Shown here: one piece after another, positions 7,717-15,969 of the stretch
How the letters are laid out: every line of letters begins with the position of its first letter
How positions within the stretch are numbered: the first letter of the stretch is position 1
Position numbers and translations under genes: made by a program
Notes under the pieces: model-generated
What the model was told of the DNA's origin: nothing
The model's input: only the letters and a program-made list of their open reading frames with translations
Database searches by the model: none
Assembly (NCBI GenBank): GCA_028277915.1
Contig: JANQFJ010000325.1
Span: 1-35,306, forward strand
Reading direction: 5' to 3'
Length of the DNA stretch: 35,306 bases
Source of the DNA: Saprospiraceae bacterium
GTDB lineage: Bacteria; Bacteroidota; Bacteroidia; Chitinophagales; Saprospiraceae

Positions 7717-8709
7717 ATGAGAAAACAATTGCACTATGTACCCCTGTTTTTACTATTTTTTATAACCTACACACTTTCAGCAGAAAATTACATTGACTTG
7801 TACATCAACACCTACAAGGATATAGCGATCAGAGAAATGATGAGAAGTGGAATTCCTGCTAGTATAACCCTTGCCCAGGGTATTCATGAATCCTCCTGGG
7901 GGAAGGGCGAGCTTGCAGTAAAATCAAATAATCATTTCGGAATAAAATGCAAGAGCTACTGGAAAGGACCGTCATATTATTATAAGGATGATGATTTTGA
8001 CAAGCATGGCAATCTAATCAAATCATGCTTTCGTGCATATGAAAATCCGGAAAAATCATATATAGATCACACAGATTTTTTGATGAATACAGCTCATTAT
8101 CAAAATCTATTTAATTACAGCAATACTGATTACAGACGTTGGGCAAAAGGATTAAAAAAATGCGGCTATGCAACGGATAAAGAATATGCAAACAAATTAA
8201 TTCGAACTATTGAAAAATATCAACTTTACAAATATGATACTCTTGAAAAGCAAGAATTAGTGTCAGCTCCGAAGTATAAAATACCTAAAAAAAGCATAGA
8301 AGAATTGATGATTCCTTCGGGTAAAAACGAAATAGATGAGTATTCAATTGTTGAGCAAAATTTGTATTCGGTTACAAATGTACCACCAGCTGTTTTAATC
8401 CCTGAGGACTACAAGAGAAGACCTAAAGAAGTAGTGGTAGAAAGTCGTCAAACACTACAAACTAGCATAAAGCAAGACATCAAAGAAGAGATTGAATTTG
8501 AGGAAACTGCACCACCAATAATTGCAACTTCAGAAACTAAAACTGAAACACACAGTCGCATTTACACAAAACAATTGCCGGAAAAAACAAGGGATTATGA
8601 TGTTATATCATTTAATAAAGAATCTATTATCCCATCAGCTTTTGCAAGTACCAAGAGAGCTTATCACCTCACGAGAAAACCTAGAACGTCAAATTCATCG
8701 ATACGATAA
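7717..8709 (+). CDS. Exported glucosaminidase (GH73-type) peptidoglycan hydrolase
   Basis: A 330-residue secreted protein with a mannosyl-glycoprotein endo-beta-N-acetylglucosaminidase-like domain (GH73, the FlgJ/LytG type), which cuts the glycan chain of peptidoglycan. The ATG at 7717 gives a classical signal peptide ending at about T-L-S-A. A TTG 30 bases upstream is less likely. The domain spans about residues 25-175. The catalytic Glu is E58 in G-I-H-E-S-S-W-G, and N-N-H-F-G-I-K-C is conserved. The C-terminal half (about 185-330) is Lys/Glu/Thr rich and looks disordered; the LysM repeats that often follow this domain in Bacteroidota are not visible. The gene has its own promoter, a long structured leader and a terminator, so it is a single-gene unit, perhaps regulated after transcription. 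Confidence 0.88.
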   Translation: MRKQLHYVPLFLLFFITYTLSAENYIDLYINTYKDIAIREMMRSGIPASITLAQGIHESSWGKGELAVKSNNHFGIKCKSYWKGPSYYYKDDDFDKHGNLIKSCFRAYENPEKSYIDHTDFLMNTAHYQNLFNYSNTDYRRWAKGLKKCGYATDKEYANKLIRTIEKYQLYKYDTLEKQELVSAPKYKIPKKSIEELMIPSGKNEIDEYSIVEQNLYSVTNVPPAVLIPEDYKRRPKEVVVESRQTLQTSIKQDIKEEIEFEETAPPIIATSETKTETHSRIYTKQLPEKTRDYDVISFNKESIIPSAFASTKRAYHLTRKPRTSNSSIR

Positions 8710-8719
8710 AATTAAATTC

Positions 8720-8762
8720 AAAAACAGATGGATTCCAAACCGGAATCCATCTGTTTTTTTCA
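8720..8762. terminator. Terminator between the glucosaminidase gene and pdxA
   Basis: Arms AAAACAGATGGATTCC and GGAATCCATCTGTTTT enclose a 5-base loop and run into T. The symmetrical A and T flanks suggest use by both converging genes. Confidence 0.88.
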
Positions 8763-8769
8763 AGAGTAA

Positions 8770-9837
8770 CTAATCTTTAGACATTTCACTTTCATCCACT
8801 GGTTGTTCTTTGCGGATCATTGGATTAGCTGTCAAATCTTTATATAATTTCCTGTTTTTTGCAATATCAACAGCAAGGAACAAAGCCTTTCTGAAGGAAG
8901 AAGGATCGGCGACATTATTACCAGCTAACTCATATGCGGTGCCATGATCAGGAGAAGTTCGGACGATTTCAAGACCAGCTGTATAATTGACTCCAGAGCC
9001 AAAGGACAATGCTTTAAAAGGAATCAAACCCTGATCATGATACATAGCTAAAATACCGTCAAATTTAGTATACTGCATTGAGCCAAAAAATCCGTCTGCA
9101 GGATATGGTCCCATTGCAAGGATTCCTTTTTTCTTGGCCTCAATAATAACCGGACGGATAATATTTTCTTCTTCATCGCCAATAACGCCTTCGTCACTGG
9201 CATGAGGATTTAATCCTAATAGTGCGATCGTTGGCCGTTCAATGTTGAAGTCGATTTTTAGAGAATCATTCAAGAGTTGGAGTTTCGTTCTTACAAGTTC
9301 TTTCGTTATAGCTGAAGGAATATCCCGAATAGCCAAATGGTTGGTTGCGAGACCTATGCGAAGCGAATCATTTACCATCAACATAAGACTTTCTTTTGCA
9401 CCAAATTCATTAGCCAAATATTCTGTATGACCAACAAAATTGAAGTTTGCAAGATTCATTGCTTTTTTGTTGATAGGAGCGGTAACCAAGGCATCAAAAT
9501 ACCTGTTTTTCAAATCTATAACTGCTTGCTCCAGAGATATTTTGGCATATTTCCCACTACTATCTGAAAGCTTACCCAAAGTGATATTGACATCATCAGT
9601 CCAGCAGTTTACAACATTAATTTTATCTTTTCTGATGCGGTCTCCTGAAGTGGCCACATTGAACTGAAATGAATCAAGCCCAACCACATTTTTATGATAA
9701 GAAACGATTTTAGAAGAACCATAAATTATTGGTGTACAAAGGTTTAGAATTTGAGGATGTGCAAGTGTTTTTAAAATTACTTCCAATCCAATTCCATTAA
9801 TATCGCCAATACTAATTCCAATTCTAATCTTATTCAT
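8770..9837 (-). CDS. pdxA: 4-hydroxythreonine-4-phosphate dehydrogenase
   Basis: PdxA oxidises 4-phosphohydroxy-L-threonine with NAD(P), feeding PdxJ in the deoxyxylulose-5-phosphate-dependent route to pyridoxal phosphate. The chosen start M-N-K-I-R-I-G-I-S gives 355 residues; an ATG four codons upstream is possible. The family signature G-D-I-N-G-I-G (Leu then replaces the usual Pro) is near residue 10. The metal-binding histidines lie in V-G-H-T-E-Y, L-N-P-H-A-S-D and M-Y-H-D-Q-G-L-I-P-F-K. The fingerprint R-T-S-P-D-H-G-T-A lies near the C terminus. No other vitamin B6 gene is nearby. It follows pepA on the same strand with 118 bases between them. Confidence 0.94.
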   Translation of the reverse strand: MNKIRIGISIGDINGIGLEVILKTLAHPQILNLCTPIIYGSSKIVSYHKNVVGLDSFQFNVATSGDRIRKDKINVVNCWTDDVNITLGKLSDSSGKYAKISLEQAVIDLKNRYFDALVTAPINKKAMNLANFNFVGHTEYLANEFGAKESLMLMVNDSLRIGLATNHLAIRDIPSAITKELVRTKLQLLNDSLKIDFNIERPTIALLGLNPHASDEGVIGDEEENIIRPVIIEAKKKGILAMGPYPADGFFGSMQYTKFDGILAMYHDQGLIPFKALSFGSGVNYTAGLEIVRTSPDHGTAYELAGNNVADPSSFRKALFLAVDIAKNRKLYKDLTANPMIRKEQPVDESEMSKD

Positions 9838-9925
9838 TTTCAAAAACAATATTATTAAAAAGACCTGACAAAAAATCTAATCTATTGTAAATGGAATCCT
9901 TTGTCGGTTTTTTATTTTTTAAATG

Positions 9926-9957
9926 TAAAAATTGAAAAATAAGACCGTTAAAAGGTC
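9926..9957 (-). terminator. Weak terminator after pepA
   Basis: On the minus strand GACC, seven bases, GGTC is followed by TTATTTTT, overlapping the pepA stop codon. The four-base stem is short, so read-through into pdxA is possible. A second imperfect hairpin (CCGACAAA against TTTGTCAGG, then TCTTTTT) follows within 80 bases. Confidence 0.3.
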
Positions 9958-11389
9958 AATACTTATTCAAAAAATCAAACATTAAACGAACACCTACTCC
10001 GGTACCATCTTTTGAACGATAACTATCACCATTTTTTAAAAAAGCTGACCCTGCAGTATCAAAATGAAGCCAAGGATAATCTGTAAAATGCTCTAAAAAC
10101 TTACCAGCAGTGATCATGCCTGCACTCGGCCCACCCAGATTTTTGAGGTCTGCAATAGTTGACTTGAGTTGATCACCGTATTCTCTCCAAAGAGGAAATT
10201 CAACTAGTCGTTCGTACACATCATGACCGCTTTTTACAAATTTCTCCTTTAATTCATTATCAGCATTCCCCATAAAACACATTGCTTCACTGCCGACAGC
10301 ACGAGAAGCAGCACCTGTCAAAGTCGCAAAATCAATAACAAGTTCTGGCTTATATTTTTTAGCGAAATGGAGTGCATCAGCTAAAACCAGCCGTCCTTCT
10401 GCATCAGTATTTAAAATCTCCACAGTACTGCCATCGTACATCGTGATCACATCACCTGGAGCGTAGGCATTTTTGCCGGGCCGATTATCTGTTGAAGGAA
10501 TGAGCGCGATAATATGTAATGGTAATTTGTTTAAAGCAGCGGCCATCATACTTCCAATTACAGTAGCAGCTCCACCCATGTCGCTTTTCATAAAATCCAT
10601 TGAATTAGGGGTAGGTTTTAAACTCAACCCACCGGTATCATAAACAATACCTTTTCCTACCAAAACAATGGGGTTATTGTTTTTTGCTTTTGGTGGTTTC
10701 CATTCAAGAATGTTAAAACGAGGAGGATTTTCACTACCTAAATTCACGGCAATGATGCCTCCCATTTTTAGTGATTCAATTTTCTTTTTATCAAACACCT
10801 TCACCGAAAATCCGCAGGACTTACCGAGGAACTGAATTTCTTTACTCAATTGTTCGGCAGAGAGATAAGAATGCGGCTCGTTGACAAGGTCACGGGCTTT
10901 GCAAGTAGCTTCAAGGACATTTTTCAACTGACTAACTTCAGATCTTGAAGCTGAAGATTTTTCAACTTTGACCTCTTGCAATGTGTTAGCCTTATCATTT
11001 TTATCGGTAAAATATTTTAAAAACTGATAATTACCTAAAACCATCCCTTCCAAAAAATCCAGTGTTCTGTTGATTGAACGTTTGTTTACAAGGGTTACAG
11101 ATTTTATTTTATATTGAGAAAGAAGTGATAAAAGTTCAAAACCAGCAATCCTGGCATCTTCACGACTAATTGACCAAGACCCGTTTTCTTTTAAAAACTG
11201 AACTATGATTGAACTTTTGCCTCGAGGCAATAAAACACATGCTACTTCTTTCTTTACAGCGTCCTTTAAAAAAGTTATTTCAGAATCGGTCAATAAAGAA
11301 GTTGTCCAGTCAAGTTCATTAGCATCTGCAAGAATAATGAGATCATCCTTACTTTTAAACGTATTGCTTACCGTAACTTTGGTATTCAT
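9956..11389 (-). CDS. pepA: Leucyl aminopeptidase, M17 family
   Basis: A cytosolic two-metal aminopeptidase that removes N-terminal residues from peptides. The 477-residue protein has a poorly conserved N-terminal macro-like domain (about 1-155) and the M17 catalytic domain after it. Visible metal and catalytic residues are the Lys and Asp in K-G-I-V-Y-D-T-G-G-L-S (about 246-256), the Asp in S-D-M-G-G-A-A (about 270), and the signature N-T-D-A-E-G-R-L-V-L-A-D (about 328-339) with its Asp, Glu and Arg. The ATG is clear. Length and order are normal. M17 proteins of some bacteria also bind DNA, but nothing here shows that. It may be cotranscribed with pdxA, since only weak hairpins separate them. 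Confidence 0.94.
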   Translation of the reverse strand: MNTKVTVSNTFKSKDDLIILADANELDWTTSLLTDSEITFLKDAVKKEVACVLLPRGKSSIIVQFLKENGSWSISREDARIAGFELLSLLSQYKIKSVTLVNKRSINRTLDFLEGMVLGNYQFLKYFTDKNDKANTLQEVKVEKSSASRSEVSQLKNVLEATCKARDLVNEPHSYLSAEQLSKEIQFLGKSCGFSVKVFDKKKIESLKMGGIIAVNLGSENPPRFNILEWKPPKAKNNNPIVLVGKGIVYDTGGLSLKPTPNSMDFMKSDMGGAATVIGSMMAAALNKLPLHIIALIPSTDNRPGKNAYAPGDVITMYDGSTVEILNTDAEGRLVLADALHFAKKYKPELVIDFATLTGAASRAVGSEAMCFMGNADNELKEKFVKSGHDVYERLVEFPLWREYGDQLKSTIADLKNLGGPSAGMITAGKFLEHFTDYPWLHFDTAGSAFLKNGDSYRSKDGTGVGVRLMFDFLNKY

Positions 11390-11488
11390 TAAGTATCTTT
11401 AAATGTAATGCTTTAGCAGTAAATATTCAGCTAAGATAAATAAATAACTTGAATTAGAAATTTAAGAACAAGATTGTTGCATAACCTG

Positions 11489-11523
11489 TTGATAAATTGA
11501 TGTTTATATATGAAATATATTTG
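11489..11523 (+). promoter_or_regulatory. Possible promoter of ksgA
   Basis: TATATTTG (11516-11523) is a perfect -7 match. The TTG candidates stand 24 (11489-11491) or 16 (11497-11499) bases upstream, both outside the usual 19-21, so the match is partial. The predicted leader is about 100 bases and contains no clear hairpin. Confidence 0.35.
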
Positions 11524-11633
11524 GTTTAAGTTTTTAAAAAACCACTTATTTTCATCATTTTTAAGGGGCTTTTTTTAGCTATTTGAAAAATATTCGAAAC
11601 ATAAAAATTAAAGTTTAAAAAATCAAAATATCA

Positions 11634-12407
11634 TTGAAAGCAAAAAAATCATATGGACAACATTTTTTGACGAGTGAAGAAATTGCCAGACAAATTTCTC
11701 AAGCACTTCAAGCAGAAAATGAATACAATAAAGTTCTGGAAATTGGACCCGGACAGGGAATGCTTACAAAATATCTATTGCAGAAGGATTACGAATTATT
11801 GGTTGTCGAAGCTGATGACGATATGGTGTTTTATTTGAAAAAACATTTTCCAAAGTTAAAAGGACAGATAATCAACGCTGATTTTTTGAAAGTGGACCTA
11901 AACTTATTTATTAAAAATGAGCCATTTGCAATAATCGGAAACTTCCCATATAATATTTCTTCCCAGATTTTGTTCAAAATGCTGGAATACAAAGCACAGG
12001 TACCGGAACTTGTCGGGATGTTTCAAAAGGAAATGGCGGATAGAGTTATTTCTGGACCCGGTAGCCGGACATACGGTGTGATCAGCGTGTTGGTTCAGGC
12101 GTTTTATGAAGGAGAATTGATTTTAGATGTGGACAAAAGGTTTTTCAACCCGCAACCGAAGGTTCAGTCAGCAGTCATTAGGTTGACAAGAAAAGAAAAT
12201 CAAAAGTTGGATTGTAATGAAAAGCTGTTTCGTATAGTGGTGAAACAAGCATTTAGTCAACGAAGAAAAATGTTAAGAAATACGATGAAAGCTTTTATAA
12301 AGGGAGATGAATTATTGGAAAAAGGTTTTTTCACAAAGCGACCAGAACAATTAAGTGTGGAAGATTTTGTGCAATTGACGAATTGGGTTGATGAGCGGAT
12401 AAATTGA
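11634..12407 (+). CDS. rsmA: 16S rRNA dimethyladenosine transferase
   Basis: RsmA (KsgA) dimethylates A1518 and A1519 in helix 45 of 16S rRNA during small-subunit maturation. The 257-residue protein starts M-K-A-K-K-S-Y-G-Q-H-F-L, the family N terminus. The S-adenosylmethionine motif E-I-G-P-G-Q-G is at 36-42 and the adenine-binding N-F-P-Y-N at 103-107. F-S-Q-R-R-K-M-L-R-N-T, which contacts rRNA, lies in the C-terminal domain. The start is TTG: the family N terminus begins exactly there and no ATG occurs just upstream in frame. It probably shares a transcript with yqeY, 63 bases downstream. Confidence 0.95.
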   Translation: MKAKKSYGQHFLTSEEIARQISQALQAENEYNKVLEIGPGQGMLTKYLLQKDYELLVVEADDDMVFYLKKHFPKLKGQIINADFLKVDLNLFIKNEPFAIIGNFPYNISSQILFKMLEYKAQVPELVGMFQKEMADRVISGPGSRTYGVISVLVQAFYEGELILDVDKRFFNPQPKVQSAVIRLTRKENQKLDCNEKLFRIVVKQAFSQRRKMLRNTMKAFIKGDELLEKGFFTKRPEQLSVEDFVQLTNWVDERIN

Positions 12408-12470
12408 ACTTTTTGACTATGGAATAACTTATATTTATGCAAAATTTTTTAATGAAAAGGAACTTAAAAT

Positions 12471-12917
12471 ATGACTTTAGAAGATAAAATCAACAACGAT
12501 TTAAAAGTGGCCATGAAAGCCAAGGACCAGATCAGTTTGAGAGGCATAAGGGCAATAAAATCGGCTATTCTTCTTGCGAAGACAGATGGAAGTGGAGAAG
12601 AATTAAATGATGCAAAGGAGATCAAGTTGTTGCAAAAATTAGTTAAGCAACGCAAAGATTCGCTCGAAATCTACGAAAATCAAAATAGGGAAGATCTGGC
12701 TTTAAAAGAACGCGAAGAAATCGGCGTGATTGAAAAATATTTGCCAAAGCAACTTGACGAATCTGAATTAGAAGAGATACTTCAAGAAATCATCACCCAA
12801 ACTGGCGCCGAATCGATGAGAGATATGGGGAAAGTGATGGGAATGGCAAGCAAACAATTAGCAGGAAAAGCTGACGGAAAAACCATTTCGACAATTGTAA
12901 AGCGATTGCTGGGTTAG
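12471..12917 (+). CDS. yqeY: GatB/YqeY domain protein
   Basis: A 148-residue stand-alone YqeY protein, homologous to the C-terminal tRNA-binding domains of the amidotransferase subunit GatB. It shows the family start M-T-L-E-D-K-I-N-N-D-L-K-V-A-M-K-A-K-D, then R-G-I-R-A-I-K-S-A-I (about 24-33) and the block E-K-Y-L-P-K-Q-L (about 88-95). The C-terminal half carries M-G-K-V-M-G and ends in the usual small helical domain. Cellular role is poorly defined; an effect on aminoacyl-tRNA amidation is inferred from homology only. It follows ksgA closely and is closed by a terminator, so the pair is probably one unit. Confidence 0.92.
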   Translation: MTLEDKINNDLKVAMKAKDQISLRGIRAIKSAILLAKTDGSGEELNDAKEIKLLQKLVKQRKDSLEIYENQNREDLALKEREEIGVIEKYLPKQLDESELEEILQEIITQTGAESMRDMGKVMGMASKQLAGKADGKTISTIVKRLLG

Positions 12918-12938
12918 ACAAAACATTGTTCAGTTCGT

Positions 12939-12991
12939 AAAAAGCAAAGGGTTTAAAGAGTTTTCGTTGAATTCTAACCCTTGCTTTTTGT
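12939..12991 (+). terminator. Terminator after yqeY
   Basis: Arms AAAAAGCAAAGGGTT and AACCCTTGCTTTTT pair with a single bulged A around a 22-base loop. It begins 21 bases past the stop codon and ends the ksgA-yqeY unit ahead of the exported-protein operon. Confidence 0.75.
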
Positions 12992-13177
12992 GTTATAAAA
13001 AAATATAATATCAAATAATATAATTTTTTAAAATTACACGCCGTTAAATATTCAAGAGTTAAGAAAATTAACTTTTTAGTCATTCCCGCTTAAAGCATAA
13101 TCCTTTCTGAACACATCATTCAACAAACTTATTTATTGAACATTTTTCAGTAATTTGTCTGGAAATAATTTACGGCT

Positions 13178-14050
13178 ATGAGTGCATTTATACGCTCCAC
13201 TAAAATACTAGGCGGAATTGTAATTCTTTTTTTTACAATTACATGTAAGAAAGAAACCATCCATGTTTCGGATAATGATGCGCCGATCATCAATAATGTT
13301 CCGGCTATAAAAATTGAAAATTATATCAACCGAATCTTCATCGATCTGATCGGAAGAGAGCCATTGTACACTGAAATGGAGTTGGAATTAGAGGCTTTAA
13401 AAAACGGTAACTTGTCGGATGAGTCTCGCCTGATATTAATAGAAAAATTACAAACAAATACAGATTTTATAGAGGGAGATTCTTCTTATAAACAAGCATA
13501 CAATCAACACCTGTACAATCTTGCAAAGATCCGTTGCCTGGAAGGAGCTTCTGAGAGTACAATATATCAAAAATTATCAAGTGCGAATGATCCTGGCGAT
13601 AGTATTAGATTAAAATTGGTGCTATCAAGTCGCAAAGATTTACAAAATGGATTAATTAATTATAATGAAGTCTTTGGAAGAATGATTTACAATCTGGTTT
13701 ATGATGAGATCAACATGAATACCTTCAATTTTGTGAATGCAACATTTGATAATCTCCTGTGGCGGTTCCCTACAAATGCAGAATTCCAGGAGGGCTATAA
13801 TATGGTGGAATACAATAACTCAGCTACATTATTTGGCCAGATCGGTCAAAACAAAACAGAGTATGTAAATATAATCAGTAATTCGAGAGAAATGTATGAA
13901 GGGATGATAATTTGGGCTTTTCGACAGCTCTTAGCAAGACCCCCAACGACAGAGGAAACAGCAGCACTATTAGAAGATTTTATTAACCACAAAGACATAA
14001 AAATTATTCAGCAGCACATTATAGTGACAGACGAATATGCTAATTTTTAA
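13178..14050 (+). CDS. Lipoprotein with three R-x-P-T helix motifs (DUF1549/DUF1553-like)
   Basis: First gene of a six-gene operon; 290 residues. A short basic N terminus, a hydrophobic stretch and the lipobox F-T-I-T-C (lipid Cys C23) mark it as a lipoprotein. The body is helical. It repeats a helix followed by R-x-P-(T/L)-x-x-E three times: D-L-I-G-R-E-P-L-Y-T-E-M-E (about 57-69), N-L-L-W-R-F-P-T-N-A-E-F (about 190) and Q-L-L-A-R-P-P-T-T-E-E-T (about 250-261). This resembles the L-L-G-R-P-P-T-x-E-E hallmark of planctomycete DUF1549/DUF1553 (PSCyt2/PSD1) proteins, whose function is unknown. No catalytic residues are evident. The next gene starts 11 bases after the stop codon. The relationship to DUF1549 is read by eye and needs a profile search. 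Confidence 0.72.
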   Translation: MSAFIRSTKILGGIVILFFTITCKKETIHVSDNDAPIINNVPAIKIENYINRIFIDLIGREPLYTEMELELEALKNGNLSDESRLILIEKLQTNTDFIEGDSSYKQAYNQHLYNLAKIRCLEGASESTIYQKLSSANDPGDSIRLKLVLSSRKDLQNGLINYNEVFGRMIYNLVYDEINMNTFNFVNATFDNLLWRFPTNAEFQEGYNMVEYNNSATLFGQIGQNKTEYVNIISNSREMYEGMIIWAFRQLLARPPTTEETAALLEDFINHKDIKIIQQHIIVTDEYANF

Positions 14051-14061
14051 AAAATAAAAAC

Positions 14062-14553
14062 ATGAAAATAATTCGATATTCGGGTTTGGTTTTTTTCTTT
14101 TTGCTGATAATCACGATAGCTTGTAAGGAGGAGCAATATGTTTATGAAGTGAATGAAGTCGAAGTCAATCCAAACAACTCTGGAAAAAATAAAGAAAAAT
14201 CAGTTTCCCAATTTATTTCAATTTTGTATGCCAATATGTATCAAAAAGCATTAAGTCCTGATGATCTGGTGGAGATTACAGAACTTATTGCTTCAATTGG
14301 AGACAAAAAAATTGCCTATGAAACTGTATTGGCAAAAATGATCACAGATCCGGATATAAAAATTCCAACGAATGGCGAAATGCGTTCGAATATCGAACAG
14401 TTTGTTATTGAAACATATAAACGTTTTTACGTCCGTCTCCCCACAGAAGCTGAAAAAACTTATTTAACGAATTACATTGAATCAAATCCGGATGTGACGC
14501 CGATTTTGGTTTATTTTTCTTTTGCGACAGCCAATGAGTATAATTATTATTAA
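14062..14553 (+). CDS. Small lipoprotein with one R-x-P-T motif, partner of the preceding gene
   Basis: A 163-residue lipoprotein. A signal peptide leads into the lipobox I-T-I-A-C, with mature sequence C-K-E-E-Q. Lys followed by two acidic residues resembles the lipoprotein export signal reported for Bacteroidota surface lipoproteins, so display on the outer face is possible. The rest is helical, with F-Y-V-R-L-P-T-E-A-E-K near residue 125, the same R-x-P-T-x-x-E element repeated in the preceding protein. It ends in A-N-E-Y-N-Y-Y, similar to the T-D-E-Y-A-N-F ending of its neighbour, so the two are probably divergent relatives. Intergenic distance is 11 bases upstream and 55 downstream. No known enzyme motif is visible. 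Confidence 0.7.
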   Translation: MKIIRYSGLVFFFLLIITIACKEEQYVYEVNEVEVNPNNSGKNKEKSVSQFISILYANMYQKALSPDDLVEITELIASIGDKKIAYETVLAKMITDPDIKIPTNGEMRSNIEQFVIETYKRFYVRLPTEAEKTYLTNYIESNPDVTPILVYFSFATANEYNYY

Positions 14554-14608
14554 AAAACGAAGGCCATACCAAAAACCGACAGCCTTTCATTTGTACAAAA
14601 TTTGAATT

Positions 14609-15961
14609 ATGAAAAGACGGGACTTTATTAAAAAAGCTGCGCTTACAACAGCCGGAACCATAAGTATGCCCTACATCCTTCCTACTGGGAGGCTGTTTGC
14701 ATCAACTGGATCGCAGATGGCAGGACATGTGATATTCGTAATGTTTGCAGGAGGTGTTCGTCAACAGGAATCGATGGGAAAAAAATATCTTGCCGAAAGC
14801 CAGGGATTGGATATAGAAGGCAATATAATGTACAACATGCTCGCAGGTGATGCTCCGGAATTAAAAATTGTTTACGGAGTTGATACCACAGATGGACAAC
14901 CAGGAGGCCAGCCCATTGACCGAATTTTAAATACAACTTTAGAAAAGCAAGGAACACTTTTTAAAGAGGTAAGGTATACTCATGGAGGTACAGGTCATTT
15001 CGTGGGTTTAAGTACAGGGGTCTCTGGATATTATGGTATAACTCAAGGGTTACAGGGAAGGCCCCAACATCCGACGATTTTTGAATACCTTCGAAGGCAT
15101 GCAGGATTAAAAGCCACGGATACCTGGTTTATAGGCAATGGAATAAATAATTCAACTCCCCTATTAAACTACTCCGCTCATCCTGATTATGGCAGACAAT
15201 ATGGCGCAAACTTTTTCGCTCCAAATGTAACTTTCGGTCAACAAGGACAGGACCACCTCAAAGGATTTCTAAACTTTCATCCCGACGAAGAAATGAGCAG
15301 GATCGATGAAATGCGGGAATTTCTTAATCACGCGTATTTAGCCAATGGTCACGAAATTCCACATTTGTACAATACGGATGAAGAAAGGTATAATATCAAA
15401 CAATTTATTGAAAACACTTTTGAGCAGTTAGATAATAATCAAATTGCTTTTCCGCCGGTGGTTGATAACGGAGATCTATCGACTATAGGATATGCCACCG
15501 AAGTTTTAAAATGGTTTAAACCAAAAATGATGGTTATAAATATGTTTGCTGTTGATAGCTGTCATTCAAATTATACGGGATATTTGAAGTCATTGCATCG
15601 TGCAGACCATGCTGTTGGTCACCTTTGGAAGTTCATCCAGGAAGAGGTTCCTGAAATGGCCAATGACACTGTAATGATTGTAATGCCGGAACATGGTCGA
15701 AATTATGAATCCAACGCCATCACTGACGTAAACGATTGGTTTGCTTTTGATCATGATTCGGATGCAAATTCGCGGCGAATTTTTACGCAAATGGTTGGCC
15801 CTTGTGTTGATGCAAATTTGATTGTAGGCGATGAAAACAACCCAGTTGGTAATGCTGCAGATGTAGTTCCAACAATTGCAGATATTTTTGGTATAAAGAA
15901 TGAAGTTTTTGCCAAAGGACTTTTACATCCGGAAGCAATGTCCTTATTCGATAGGATTTAA
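14609..15961 (+). CDS. Tat-exported DUF1501-like protein of the alkaline phosphatase fold
   Basis: A 450-residue protein that begins with the twin-arginine signal M-K-R-R-D-F-I-K-K and a weak hydrophobic stretch, so it is exported folded, perhaps with metal bound. V-I-F-V-M-F-A-G-G-V-R (about 42-52) corresponds to the first strand and metal loop of DUF1501/sulfatase-like proteins. A-V-D-S-C-H (about 314-319), H-R-A-D-H-A-V-G-H-L-W (about 331-341) and M-P-E-H-G-R-N (about 359-365) provide Asp, His and Glu at the usual metal positions of the alkaline phosphatase superfamily. A Cys/Ser/Thr nucleophile is not obvious near the first loop, so hydrolytic activity is uncertain. DUF1501 proteins accompany DUF1549/DUF1553 proteins in planctomycetes, which matches the neighbours here. 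The substrate is unknown. Confidence 0.78.
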   Translation: MKRRDFIKKAALTTAGTISMPYILPTGRLFASTGSQMAGHVIFVMFAGGVRQQESMGKKYLAESQGLDIEGNIMYNMLAGDAPELKIVYGVDTTDGQPGGQPIDRILNTTLEKQGTLFKEVRYTHGGTGHFVGLSTGVSGYYGITQGLQGRPQHPTIFEYLRRHAGLKATDTWFIGNGINNSTPLLNYSAHPDYGRQYGANFFAPNVTFGQQGQDHLKGFLNFHPDEEMSRIDEMREFLNHAYLANGHEIPHLYNTDEERYNIKQFIENTFEQLDNNQIAFPPVVDNGDLSTIGYATEVLKWFKPKMMVINMFAVDSCHSNYTGYLKSLHRADHAVGHLWKFIQEEVPEMANDTVMIVMPEHGRNYESNAITDVNDWFAFDHDSDANSRRIFTQMVGPCVDANLIVGDENNPVGNAADVVPTIADIFGIKNEVFAKGLLHPEAMSLFDRI

Positions 15962-15969
15962 AATTGTAA

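Noticed and set aside
7596..7796. Plus-strand open frame of 66 codons ahead of the glucosaminidase gene
   Set aside because: It overlaps the signal peptide of the real gene in another frame and has no features of its own; it lies in the predicted leader.
13151..13157. TAATTTG as the promoter of the six-gene operon
   Set aside because: It is one base short of TAnnTTTG and no TTG lies at the required distance, so the operon promoter remains unassigned.
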